Of a DNA stretch of 17,531 bases, positions 1 to 6,900 are shown in pieces (the stretch's first letter is position 1; each line of letters starts with the position of its first letter). Below the pieces are notes generated by a model that was not told the origin of the DNA, did not search any database, and worked only from the letters and a program-made list of their open reading frames with translations. Source of the stretch: Microcaldota archaeon (lineage in GTDB: Archaea > Micrarchaeota > Micrarchaeia > Micrarchaeales > CABMGC01). A program made the translations under genes and the position numbers. The DNA lies in the NCBI GenBank assembly GCA_028866785.1, contig JAGWHN010000001.1, positions 57,008 through 74,538 on the forward strand, written 5' to 3'.

Positions 1-93
1 CATGACTATGGGCAGGTAATAGAAAAGACGGTTGCGGAACTCCGTATATCCATAAGGGATGTTGAGGAGAAGGGCAACAATAAGGATAAATAG
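1..93 (+). CDS. 3' end of an unknown protein (partial)
   Basis: Frame 1 is open from the window edge to a TAG at 91-93, giving 30 C-terminal residues rich in Glu, Lys and Asn and ending in KGNNKDK. The charged, helix-prone tail (VAELRISIRDVEEKGNN) is compatible with a soluble protein end, but the family cannot be told from this piece. It is followed after 29 bases by the aminotransferase on the same strand. The intervening bases are T-rich (94-122), which could be a terminator plus the next promoter. Confidence 0.5.
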   Translation, partial: HDYGQVIEKTVAELRISIRDVEEKGNNKDK

Positions 94-122
94 CTTAATC
101 GCTTTTTACTATTTGTATAAAC

Positions 123-1337
123 ATGGTCCTTTCAGAGCGGAGTAAGTATGCATTCAACCCGATAGACGAGGACAACGAGGTCGCAGAAAAGCTTGTCAAG
201 AGCGGGAAGAGGGTCGTGGCGCTCAACAGAGGAGACATCTCTCTCTATTTTCCGACCCCGAAGTACATCGAGAGGGCCTACATCAATGCGATAAAAAGCA
301 ACAAGACCTCCTACACAAGATCAAGCGGGATCCACGAGCTAATCGAGGCGGTTCAGGGAAGGTACAAGAGGATGTACAAAATAAACCTGAAGGAGGAGGA
401 CATAATCACAACGCAGGGAGTCTCAGAGGGTCTCTATTTTCTAAACGCATCGCTACTAAATTCAGGGAATCATGCGATAATATTCAGGCCATACTACACC
501 CAGTACATTCCAAGCATTGAGCTTGCAGAAGGGAGGGCGTACTACCTGGACTACAACGAGGAAAGCGGATGGGACATCAACACCGACGAGCTTGAGGAAC
601 ACATAAGGCGGATGAAGGAGAAGAGGGGAATCAAGTACATAATGATAACGAACCCTAACAACCCGACGGGAACAGTACTGAAAAGAAAGACTCTCGAGAA
701 AATAGTCGACCTTGCAAACGAGCACAAGCTGATTTTGGTGAGCGACGAGATATACGACGAGATAGTATACAACAACGCAAAGTTCACAAGCGTTGCGCAA
801 ATCGCAAAGGGAATTCCGCACATAATACTAAACGGCGCGTCAAAGAACCTTGACGCGACAGGATTCAGAATAGGCTTCATGATAGTTCCAGGGCAGGACA
901 AAACATCAATGGAGCTAAAGAAGAAGTTTGCGGACTTCGCCTCGGTGAGGGTGTCAGCTAACGGGCCGGCGCAATGGGCAGTTGCCGAGGCAATGAGCAA
1001 CGTAAAGGAGCACAACAAGGCAACAAAGAGCATGGTGAAGGAGATTGAAAGCAGGGTCAACTTTGCATACAAGCTTCTTGGAGAGAATCCATACCTTCAG
1101 ACAGTCAAACCAAACAGCGCCTACTACATCTTCCCTAGAATAGATTTAAAATCTTTGAACTACAATACTGATAAGGAGTTTGTAGACGATTTCCTAAGGC
1201 AAAAGCTTGTCCAGATAACAAGGGGATCCGGGTTCGGGGCAAAAAGCCACATAAGGATTGTCTCGCTCCCGCCAAAGCCGATTTTGGAGAAAGCGATACT
1301 AAGTCTCAACGAGTTTTGTGAAAAGAAGGCAAAGTGA
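123..1337 (+). CDS. class I/II PLP aminotransferase (AlaT/AspC-like)
   Basis: A 404-residue fold-type I aminotransferase, cytosolic, moving an amino group between an amino acid and a 2-oxoacid; alanine or aspartate is the likeliest substrate. Visible motifs: NPNNPTG at 177-183, SDEIYDE at 207-213 (Asp208 would bind the PLP pyridine nitrogen, Tyr211 the PLP oxygen), and the Schiff-base lysine Lys241 in GASKNLDATGFRIG with Arg249 for the phosphate. HIRIVSLPP near the C terminus carries the expected carboxylate-binding Arg. Length is normal and no domain is missing. The N-terminal part (VVALNRGDISLYFPTP, then YTRSSGIHEL) matches archaeal AlaT-type enzymes in layout. The ATG at 123 is favoured because no upstream in-frame start precedes the motifs better. 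The stop lies 3 bases before tRNA-Val. The exact substrate cannot be read from sequence. Confidence 0.93.
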   Translation: MVLSERSKYAFNPIDEDNEVAEKLVKSGKRVVALNRGDISLYFPTPKYIERAYINAIKSNKTSYTRSSGIHELIEAVQGRYKRMYKINLKEEDIITTQGVSEGLYFLNASLLNSGNHAIIFRPYYTQYIPSIELAEGRAYYLDYNEESGWDINTDELEEHIRRMKEKRGIKYIMITNPNNPTGTVLKRKTLEKIVDLANEHKLILVSDEIYDEIVYNNAKFTSVAQIAKGIPHIILNGASKNLDATGFRIGFMIVPGQDKTSMELKKKFADFASVRVSANGPAQWAVAEAMSNVKEHNKATKSMVKEIESRVNFAYKLLGENPYLQTVKPNSAYYIFPRIDLKSLNYNTDKEFVDDFLRQKLVQITRGSGFGAKSHIRIVSLPPKPILEKAILSLNEFCEKKAK

Positions 1338-1340
1338 GAA

Positions 1341-1411
1341 GGAGGTATTGTCTAATGGTAGGACGTCACCCTTACACGGTGAAGGCAGGGGTTCGATTCC
1401 CTTTACCTCCA
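1341..1411 (+). tRNA. tRNA-Val (anticodon UAC)
   Basis: Full cloverleaf. The acceptor stem GGAGGTA (1341-1347) pairs with TACCTCC (1404-1410) over 7 bp, with discriminator A at 1411. The D arm is GTC...GAC with GG in the loop. The anticodon stem TCACC/GGTGA encloses loop CTTACAC, so the anticodon is TAC. The variable loop is AGGC. The T arm AGGGG-TTCGATT-CCCTT has the expected TTC. No CCA is encoded (the next bases are TTC) and there is no intron. It starts 3 bases after the aminotransferase stop codon, so processing from a shared transcript is likely. Any reading frame drawn across this segment is not coding. Confidence 0.95.
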
Positions 1412-1491
1412 TTCTAATTATTTGCGGAGAACAGGCATATGAGAGGATTATTAAATTTGCTTGCAAGAAACCAATTAGGTTGGCTGATAGA

Positions 1492-1746
1492 ATGGTATTT
1501 TTGGAAATAAATTTGAGGGCTGCGACAATAACTGGGGCAGTTGTGGGATTTCTCTGCTGGATTTTAGGGTTAGGAATAGGATTTGGTGGAATGCCAATGT
1601 ACGGATTCATGAACGGCATGATGGGCTACTACATGCTAGGATATTCCGGATATACGGGCCTGTATGTAATAGCACTTGTGGTAGTCGGTGGAATACTTGG
1701 TGCAATCATAGCGCTTGTGTATAACTGGGCATTAAGGACTAAGTGA
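1492..1746 (+). CDS. small two-helix membrane protein, DUF5676-like
   Basis: An 84-residue protein with two hydrophobic helices: ITGAVVGFLCWILGLGIGF near the N terminus and VIALVVVGGILGAIIALVYNW at the C terminus. They are joined by a Gly/Met/Tyr-rich linker (GGMPMYGFMNGMMGYYMLGYSGY). The ending, a Gly-rich helix followed by ALVYNW, resembles DUF5676-type membrane proteins, which are often found beside metal-resistance genes; this is recognition by eye. The frame is open further upstream but would run through the tRNA, so the ATG at 1492 is chosen. An AT-rich box at 1447-1457 could be its promoter. The Met-rich linker could contact copper (inference). It converges on the metal ATPase with one base between the stops. 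Confidence 0.55.
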   Translation: MVFLEINLRAATITGAVVGFLCWILGLGIGFGGMPMYGFMNGMMGYYMLGYSGYTGLYVIALVVVGGILGAIIALVYNWALRTK

Positions 1747-1747
1747 C

Positions 1748-3946
1748 TTAGATTTCAAGCAGCTCTTTTTCGGCCCTATTCAGGAGCACTGCATTTGTTG
1801 CGACGATAATAGAGGAGGCGCTCATCAAAAGAGCAGATATTTCAGGCGGCAGCAAAAGATGGTAGGAGGGATAGAGAACTCCCGCGGCTATAGGCACTGC
1901 CAAAATATTGTATATCGATGCCCAAAGCAGATTCTCCTTCATCTTTCTCACCGTTGCCTTGCTAAGGCGAATCGCCCTCAAAATGTCAACAGGATCTGAC
2001 TTGGTAAGGACTACTTTGGCTGTCTCTATTGCAACGTCCGTACCCGCACCAATCGCCACGCCTATATCTGCCTGCGCAAGCGCGGGCGCATCGTTGACAC
2101 CGTCTCCCACCATTGCAACAAATTTACCTCCCTCCTGCAGGTCCTTGACATATCTTGCCTTATCGGCCGGAAGAACTTCGGCAAAAAACTTTATGATCCC
2201 CAACTTGCCCGCAATAATGCTTGCAGTTGCCTTATTGTCACCCGTAATTATCACTGATTCTATCCCCATTTTCTTAAGATTTTCCACAGCCCTTCTCGAG
2301 TTAGACTTTATTGGGTCCTCTGCACCAATAACCCCCGATGCCCTTCCGTTTACTGCCACAATCATCACAGTATTTCCATTTTCAAGCAACTGGTTGATCT
2401 CGGAATCAAGCTCCAAGAGCCTTATGCCGCTCATTTCCATTAGTTTCCTTGTTCCGACGATCACCATGTCGCTCCCGACAATCGCCTTTACTCCAAGACC
2501 CTGAATATTCTCAAAGCTTTTGACTTCAGACTTAATTGCAAGCTTCCTTCTTTTCATCTCGTCTAGCACCGCGACGCTGAGTGGATGATTCGATTTTGCC
2601 TCTACTGCCGCGGTAATTTGTAGGATTTCCCCCTCGCTGAAATGGTTTATTGCAAAGATCTTGACGACTCTTGGCTTCCCTTCGGTGAGCGTGCCGGTCT
2701 TGTCCAAAACGACCACCTGTATCTTTGATAGTCCTTCAAGCGTCGTCGCGTCCTTTATCAAAATATTGTGCCGTGCCCCAAGGCCGGTCCCCACCGCAAC
2801 TGCTGTAGGCGTCGCAAGTCCAAGCGCATCAGGGCACGCTATCACAATGGTTGAAATTGCAAATGTCAAGGCGACCAAAAAGCCCGCCCCTGCAAAATAA
2901 TTCCAAGCAACAAAAGTAATTATACCTGCGCCAACCGCAAATACGACAAGATACTGTGCAAACCTATCCGCAACCCTCTGCCCCGGAGCCTTTGAATTTT
3001 GCGCTATCTCAACCATCTTCACTATCTGTGCAAGCGCAGTTTCATCACCAACCTTTGTCGCTCTGTATTTTATCGAGCCGGACTGGTTTATCGAGCCGCC
3101 AATAACGCCGTCCCCAACCTTTTTTGGAACGGGCATGGACTCGCCGGTTATCAAGGACTCGTCAATTGAGGTCTCACCCTCTACAATTTCTCCGTCCACG
3201 GGAGCCTTGTCCCCAGGCTTTAGCACTATTAGGTCCCCAACCCTGACCATCGAAGTTGGCATGAGCTCCTCCTTGCCGCCGCGCAGTATACGGGCTTGAG
3301 GGGGAACCAGATCGAAAAGTGCCTGCAACGCATCGGTGGTGCCGCGCCTGGATTTCATCTCCATCCAGTGCCCAAATAACACAAATGTTATCAGCATTGC
3401 CGCGGCATCATAAAAGGAATCGGGATTCCCAAGCAATGTCAGCAACACGCTAAAACCGTAGGCTGCGGTTATGCCGACAGCTATCAGAACGGACATGTTG
3501 AGCGTCCTTGCAAGCAGGGCCTTGACGCTTGAGTAGAGGAAAATCCACCCTGAATAGAAATAAACCGGAGTGGCAAGCAAGAGAAGAATCCACTGCACTG
3601 GTATAGGAGTCGGCAAATGCAGTCCGAGAATGTTGATGCTTATTGGGGAGTATGCGATAATCGGAATTGTCATGATTAGTGCGAAGAGGAACTTGGTCTT
3701 GATATCCTCCTCCATCATTTTTGACATTTCGCGGCCAGCTATTCCCGCATGCTCCATCCCCATAGTCATTGTCATGCTCTGCTTGAACTTTTCCCAGCCA
3801 GAGAGCTTTTTTGAATTGGGGGAGTGGGAATGGTGGGCCATTTCGTGGTGCGCTTTAGAGGCAACGAGCCTCATCCCGCATTTGGGGCAGGTGCCGGGCT
3901 TGTCCGAATTTATCTCAGAATGCATTGGGCAGGTATACTCTTTCAT
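1748..3946 (-). CDS. P1B-type heavy-metal (probably Cu) transporting ATPase with CPD motif
   Basis: A 732-residue P-type ATPase that pumps a soft metal ion, most likely Cu(I), out across the cytoplasmic membrane. The N terminus is a heavy-metal-binding module (CPMHSEI, then CPKCGM; Cys6, Cys20, Cys23) followed by a His-rich stretch (HHEMAHHSHS). Next come TM helices, the actuator loop TGES (about 267-270), the transport helix with Cys371-Pro372-Asp373, phosphorylation site DKTGT (Asp415), NHP of the nucleotide-binding domain and GDGVNDAP. Late TM helices carry YN and MSASS, with Asn shortly after, as in Cu exporters. The canonical motif would be CPC or CPH; here the second metal ligand is Asp. 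ATG at 3946 is preferred to a TTG one codon upstream. A TATA-like box at 3970-3980 sits about 29 bases upstream. The substrate call is inference. Confidence 0.93.
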   Translation of the reverse strand: MKEYTCPMHSEINSDKPGTCPKCGMRLVASKAHHEMAHHSHSPNSKKLSGWEKFKQSMTMTMGMEHAGIAGREMSKMMEEDIKTKFLFALIMTIPIIAYSPISINILGLHLPTPIPVQWILLLLATPVYFYSGWIFLYSSVKALLARTLNMSVLIAVGITAAYGFSVLLTLLGNPDSFYDAAAMLITFVLFGHWMEMKSRRGTTDALQALFDLVPPQARILRGGKEELMPTSMVRVGDLIVLKPGDKAPVDGEIVEGETSIDESLITGESMPVPKKVGDGVIGGSINQSGSIKYRATKVGDETALAQIVKMVEIAQNSKAPGQRVADRFAQYLVVFAVGAGIITFVAWNYFAGAGFLVALTFAISTIVIACPDALGLATPTAVAVGTGLGARHNILIKDATTLEGLSKIQVVVLDKTGTLTEGKPRVVKIFAINHFSEGEILQITAAVEAKSNHPLSVAVLDEMKRRKLAIKSEVKSFENIQGLGVKAIVGSDMVIVGTRKLMEMSGIRLLELDSEINQLLENGNTVMIVAVNGRASGVIGAEDPIKSNSRRAVENLKKMGIESVIITGDNKATASIIAGKLGIIKFFAEVLPADKARYVKDLQEGGKFVAMVGDGVNDAPALAQADIGVAIGAGTDVAIETAKVVLTKSDPVDILRAIRLSKATVRKMKENLLWASIYNILAVPIAAGVLYPSYHLLLPPEISALLMSASSIIVATNAVLLNRAEKELLEI

Positions 3947-3969
3947 CAAACAACCTTACGCACTTGCTG

Positions 3970-3980
3970 TATTAAAGAGG
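3970..3980 (-). promoter_or_regulatory. TATA-like promoter of the metal ATPase
   Basis: On the minus strand the segment reads CTCTTTAATAC, centred about 29 bases before the ATG at 3946. That is the spacing expected for a nearly leaderless archaeal transcript. It lies directly downstream of the dehydrogenase stop codon, so the ATPase can be transcribed separately from the upstream operon. Confidence 0.5.
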
Positions 3981-3982
3981 CT

Positions 3983-4699
3983 TTATGCCTTTAGCCTTGC
4001 TCCGCCATCGACCGGGATTACAACGCCGTTTATCCACTGCGCTTCATCACTCATTAGCCAGACGATTACCTTCGCAAACGCATCTGGCGGCGCGCTTCCG
4101 TCGCCTAGCTTCCTTGCGTTCTTGAATTCTGTGTCAGGCTTGAACTCGCCGTCAATTGAAAGGGGCGCAATTCCATTTACTCTAATCTCTTTTTCCATGA
4201 GCTGGTTTGCAAGAAGCTCAACCTCCTTTGCAGTCCCAATCTTTCCCAGGCTATATGAAAGTGGACCAGTTGCTTTGTGCATCGCCATGCTTGAGGAAAT
4301 CAATGTGATTGAGGAGCCTTTATGCAGATGTGCAAGGGAAGAATTTACTACATAGAGTGGAATCTTGATGTGGTTTAAGGTCATAAGCTCGAGTGCCTCG
4401 AGCCCCTCTATTCTGTCCGCCACAAACCCGCCGACCATAACGACCAGGTCGTCTATCCCTCCAAGGGCATTTGCCGCATCGCTGATGAGTTTCCTTGCGC
4501 CATCATGCGTCGAGACATCGCACTTTACCAGGAAGAGATTTTTTGGCCTTGAAAGAAGATCTGCCACTTCATTTAATACCTTATCTTCTCTGTCCGAGAT
4601 TGCGACTAAAGCGCCTTCCTTTAGAAGATAGCTTGCGGTCGCTGCGCCGAGCCCCTTGCTCACTCCTACAAGGAGGACTTTTTTGTTTTCAAGCCGCAT
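3983..4699 (-). CDS. short-chain dehydrogenase/reductase (SDR)
   Basis: A 238-residue classical SDR, a cytosolic NAD(P)H-dependent oxidoreductase with one Rossmann domain. Visible: nucleotide-binding VGVSKGLG at 11-18 (the first residue of the usual TGxxxGxG is Val), a D-V pair after beta-4 (CDVS, 60-63), Asn109, catalytic Ser in LISSS (about 137), Tyr149 and Lys153 in YSLGK, and the C-terminal INGVVIPVDGG typical of FabG-like members. The NAG motif is replaced by MVGGF (88-92). The ATG follows the stop of the membrane protein gene after one base (TAA-A-ATG), so the two are an operon, probably coupled. The substrate is unknown. FabG-like 3-oxoacyl reductase is possible, but nothing specific supports it. 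Confidence 0.88.
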   Translation of the reverse strand: MRLENKKVLLVGVSKGLGAATASYLLKEGALVAISDREDKVLNEVADLLSRPKNLFLVKCDVSTHDGARKLISDAANALGGIDDLVVMVGGFVADRIEGLEALELMTLNHIKIPLYVVNSSLAHLHKGSSITLISSSMAMHKATGPLSYSLGKIGTAKEVELLANQLMEKEIRVNGIAPLSIDGEFKPDTEFKNARKLGDGSAPPDAFAKVIVWLMSDEAQWINGVVIPVDGGARLKA

Positions 4700-4700
4700 T

Positions 4701-5093
4701 TTAGATAAACCTGTTTACGAGCACCAGAACTATCAAGATGAGCGAGGGTATCTCGTTTCCGAAATCCATCGGGTCTCCCATCTCTATGAAGATTGCTCCG
4801 ATCTGGACCACCAGCGCGATTATGAATAGCACAAGGACTATGTTGTGCTGCCTCCTTAAGTCGACAAGGGACTGCCTGTTCCTTGAGGCATAGAGGTAGA
4901 TGATCGTCACTGCAGCTATTCCCGCAAGAACAATGTCATCAGCCGCATGCGAGAGGATGTCTCCCTCCTCGCCTATCAGCCCGCCAAGCGCGAAAAGCAT
5001 GAAGAATGCGGCGAAGATGAATACCCTTCTCTTTGCCAGCTCCTTTATCTCAGGATTGCGGTCAACTGTGCCACCGAAAGTTTTCTTAGCCAT
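4701..5093 (-). CDS. four-helix membrane protein, unknown function
   Basis: A 130-residue protein with a short charged N terminus (MAKKTFGGTVDRNPEIKELAKRR) and four hydrophobic segments at roughly 22-41, 50-70, 83-105 and 115-130. Acidic residues (GEEGD, MGDPMD) sit in the connecting loops. No family was recognised. It is the first gene of a two-gene operon with the SDR. A TATA-like box on the minus strand (AATTTAAAG, about 5128-5137) lies 35-44 bases upstream of the ATG, giving a short leader. Function cannot be assigned; the operon suggests a membrane partner or sensor for the dehydrogenase (inference). Confidence 0.7.
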   Translation of the reverse strand: MAKKTFGGTVDRNPEIKELAKRRVFIFAAFFMLFALGGLIGEEGDILSHAADDIVLAGIAAVTIIYLYASRNRQSLVDLRRQHNIVLVLFIIALVVQIGAIFIEMGDPMDFGNEIPSLILIVLVLVNRFI

Positions 5094-5154
5094 GGATGCA
5101 CCATTAAACGATTTTGGATTGGGAATTAGGCTTTAAATTCCTTGCCTTAGGGCC

Positions 5155-5565
5155 CTACTTCTTGAAGAACTTCTTCATCTTTGCCCAGTAGTATTCCTTC
5201 CACCCGTCCGCGTAGTCCGCCACCTGCTCCTTTGGGACGTTTGTCTGCACCATCGTGAGCTCGGTTCCCTTTCCCTTCTTTTTTATCGTTATCTTGAGGG
5301 TGGACGCCTTGTAGCCCTCCGGCCACTGGTCGGTCTCCCACTCCTGCACTATGAGCTTTCCCTTTGTGAGCTTTAGGTTCTTTCCGGTTATGTATCCGTC
5401 CCATGCGGTGATCCTTGCGCCGACCTTTGGTGCGCCCGTTGCCCTTGCGCCTGTCATCTTGGTGTGCTTCTTTGGATCCATTAAGACTTCGAAGACCTCC
5501 TCCGGGGTCGCTGTGAAGAATGCCTTCTGCTTTATCGTGCCAACGCTTAGCTTCTTTTGAACCAT
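5155..5565 (-). CDS. SRPBCC / AHSA1-like domain protein
   Basis: A 136-residue single-domain START-like protein (AHSA1, activator of Hsp90 ATPase homologue type). Features: N-terminal beta strand then ATPEEVFEVLMDPKKHTKMTG, where the first helix leads into the typical DPxxH, followed by the GARITAWDGYITGKNLKLTKG strand pair, QEWETDQWP, a TELTMVQTNVP strand, and the long C-terminal helix ending GWKEYYWAKMKKFFKK. Such proteins bind hydrophobic ligands or act as co-chaperones. An overlapping frame on the same strand is much less protein-like (Gly/Lys/Arg only) and is rejected. The ATG at 5565 has no Shine-Dalgarno, but a TATA-like box about 31 bases upstream suggests a leaderless mRNA. Confidence 0.85.
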   Translation of the reverse strand: MVQKKLSVGTIKQKAFFTATPEEVFEVLMDPKKHTKMTGARATGAPKVGARITAWDGYITGKNLKLTKGKLIVQEWETDQWPEGYKASTLKITIKKKGKGTELTMVQTNVPKEQVADYADGWKEYYWAKMKKFFKK

Positions 5566-5589
5566 GCAATCGCTACTAATGGGACGCGT

Positions 5590-5635
5590 TTGTTATTAAA
5601 TACCTTGCAAAAGCTGTAGAGACTTTTTAAATACC
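5590..5635. promoter_or_regulatory. divergent promoter pair
   Basis: Two TATA-like boxes face away from each other. GTATTTAATAA on the minus strand (about 5592-5602) is centred 31 bases before the AHSA1-like gene at 5565. CTTTTTAAATACC on the plus strand (5623-5635) is centred about 35 bases before the orphan gene at 5664. The whole divergent spacer is 98 bases. Confidence 0.55.
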
Positions 5636-5663
5636 CTGAAAATTAAAGCAGACTCGTGGGAAA

Positions 5664-6008
5664 ATGTCAAGAGTGATTGTAGAAAGGCAAAAAATCTCGG
5701 TGGATGCCGTCTTGGGCAAGCTGAGGAGAGGGGAGTATTCAAAGAAGGAGAAGCTTGGCACTTTCCATTCCGACTTTAGCAGGATTGACTGCGAAGTCGG
5801 GGAGTCTAGCAAGTTCAGCCGCAACCTATCGGACATAAAACTTCCAGAGGGCAGCGTAATCCCAAAATCGATGATGCTTGATCTCATGACAATCGAGATT
5901 TTAAGATCAGGGCAGAAAAAACTTCCTGTTGCGATGGACAAGGATTATGAGGACAACTTAGTGCGCTCGATTATTCGCGGCGAGGGAGAGGAGCTTCTCA
6001 AAAACTAG
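5664..6008 (+). CDS. hypothetical protein, 114 residues
   Basis: A soluble, charged protein with no recognised family. It has an N-terminal basic segment (VIVERQKISVDAVLGKLRRGEYSKKEKLG), a middle stretch rich in Ser, and a C-terminal helical segment (DYEDNLVRSIIRGEGEELLKN). No signal peptide or membrane helix is seen. It is preferred over the antisense frame across 5627-5941 because it has a TATA-like box at the right distance and a balanced composition. Its last 51 bases overlap, tail to tail, the 3' end of the minus-strand gene ending at 5958. Confidence 0.6.
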   Translation: MSRVIVERQKISVDAVLGKLRRGEYSKKEKLGTFHSDFSRIDCEVGESSKFSRNLSDIKLPEGSVIPKSMMLDLMTIEILRSGQKKLPVAMDKDYEDNLVRSIIRGEGEELLKN

Positions 6009-6290
6009 GTTGAAGCTGCCTGTCAGCTTTATCTCGTTTCCGTTAACCTCGATCAGGCTCTTCTCGAGCAGGAAAAGCCTCAGCTCATTGTACTCTTTTT
6101 CGTAGATGCCATGGCTCTGCAACTCTTTTTTGAACTCAACAAGTCCGGGAGTATGCATCCTCTGGGCAGGCCCTTTAAGGTAGTAAACTGCCGCAATTTG
6201 GGGCGTGGTCAGCTTCTTTGCGATCTTGAGCGCCTGCTCGTCGCTGTAGATAGGGACCATGTTGCCGCTAGATTTTTGTTGTATTGCCAT
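5958..6290 (-). CDS. hypothetical protein, possible winged-helix fold
   Basis: A 110-residue soluble protein. No family was recognised for certain. The order helix (DEQALKIAKKLTT), helix (PQIAAVYYLKG), a basic helix (LVEFKKELQSHG), helix (EKEYNELRLFLLEKS) and a short beta hairpin (LIEVNGNEIKLTG) is reminiscent of a small winged-helix DNA- or protein-binding domain; this is a visual impression only. The ATG is preceded by TTAAGTGATTTGA, where GTGAT four bases before the start is a good Shine-Dalgarno match to the archaeal 16S 3' end. It may be read from its own promoter or follow the DUF1761 gene upstream. Confidence 0.65.
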   Translation of the reverse strand: MAIQQKSSGNMVPIYSDEQALKIAKKLTTPQIAAVYYLKGPAQRMHTPGLVEFKKELQSHGIYEKEYNELRLFLLEKSLIEVNGNEIKLTGSFNLVFEKLLSLAANNRAH

Positions 6291-6320
6291 TCAAATCACT
6301 TAAACGTGAAATCCTAAATT

Positions 6321-6352
6321 GAAAAATAAAAAATAAAAGAAAGAAGAAAAAA
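6321..6352 (-). terminator. T-rich terminator after the DUF1761 gene
   Basis: On the minus strand, starting 9 bases after the stop codon at 6362, the RNA would contain an almost unbroken U-rich tract (TTTTTTCTTC, then TTTTATTTTTTATTTTTC). Archaeal RNA polymerase terminates at such tracts without a hairpin. It also separates this gene from the one starting at 6290. Confidence 0.6.
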
Positions 6353-6361
6353 CCCGGACGA

Positions 6362-6790
6362 TTATGCCCAGGTGACTAGTATCGCTGACATCACAAGGAG
6401 CGCCACAAGGTACTGCCCCGCCTTTATCGCGAAGAGCTTTGCTGACATTCCCTCGAATCCAAGGCTGCTGAGCAACATTGTTGCATAGAATCCTACCCAG
6501 ATCCAAAATGCGACCTGAAGCCCTGCGGCAATGTCCATTGCCCCTGCAACCTGAAGGAAGACTGCCAGGATCGTTGCCGAAACAAGGGCTGCGATCAACA
6601 TCAGGAGCATTCCCTGGTTCATCTTCGCCTTCATCTTAGGATTGCCCTGCATCTTCTTCATATCCACCTTCATCTCTTTGCCCCATGCGGTTCCGAAAAC
6701 CCTAGGGTGATACCAGATGCTTCCAATCACGATTGCCGCAATCGCCGCAATTATGACGCCTACCCAATTTAGTGCTGCTATAGACAACAT
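6362..6790 (-). CDS. DUF1761 family membrane protein
   Basis: A 142-residue protein with four predicted membrane helices. The N terminus LNWVGVIIAAIAAIVIGSIWYHPRVFGTAW carries the DUF1761 hallmark, an Asn-Trp at the start of helix 1 and WY.P..FG..W at its end. It is followed by a cytoplasmic Lys/Met-rich loop (KEMKVDMKKMQGNPKMKAK) and three more helices. The family has no established biochemical role. A TATA-like box on the minus strand (CTTAAATAG, 6818-6826) lies about 32 bases upstream of the ATG, suggesting a leaderless mRNA. It is divergent from the antiporter gene. Confidence 0.85.
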   Translation of the reverse strand: MLSIAALNWVGVIIAAIAAIVIGSIWYHPRVFGTAWGKEMKVDMKKMQGNPKMKAKMNQGMLLMLIAALVSATILAVFLQVAGAMDIAAGLQVAFWIWVGFYATMLLSSLGFEGMSAKLFAIKAGQYLVALLVMSAILVTWA

Positions 6791-6817
6791 ATTATCGAGA
6801 AATAGTTGGGTTTTAAT

Positions 6818-6874
6818 CTATTTAAGCCTAACTTTTCCCATAATTTTGAAGGCAAAACGTGCTGGGTTTTATAG
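6818..6874. promoter_or_regulatory. divergent promoters of DUF1761 gene and antiporter
   Basis: The minus-strand box CTTAAATAG at 6818-6826 serves the DUF1761 gene (ATG 6790). The plus-strand box TTTTATAG at 6867-6874 lies about 30 bases before the antiporter ATG at 6901. Both spacings fit leaderless transcripts and help fix the two start codons. Confidence 0.55.
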
Positions 6875-6900
6875 CTTTCCGACCAATTCTTCTAGATAAA

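Noticed and set aside
1318..1491. Upstream extension of the small membrane protein frame to an ATG at 1318
   Set aside because: It would run through the aminotransferase end and the complete tRNA-Val; the ATG at 1492 starts just before the first hydrophobic helix.
5147..5569. A 140-codon minus-strand frame overlapping the AHSA1-like gene
   Set aside because: Composition is almost only Gly, Lys, Arg, His and Asp, with no fold signs; the other frame is a clear AHSA1-like domain.
5627..5941. Minus-strand frame of 104 codons opposite the gene at 5664
   Set aside because: Ser/Ile/Phe-rich composition typical of an antisense shadow, and it would cover the divergent promoter.
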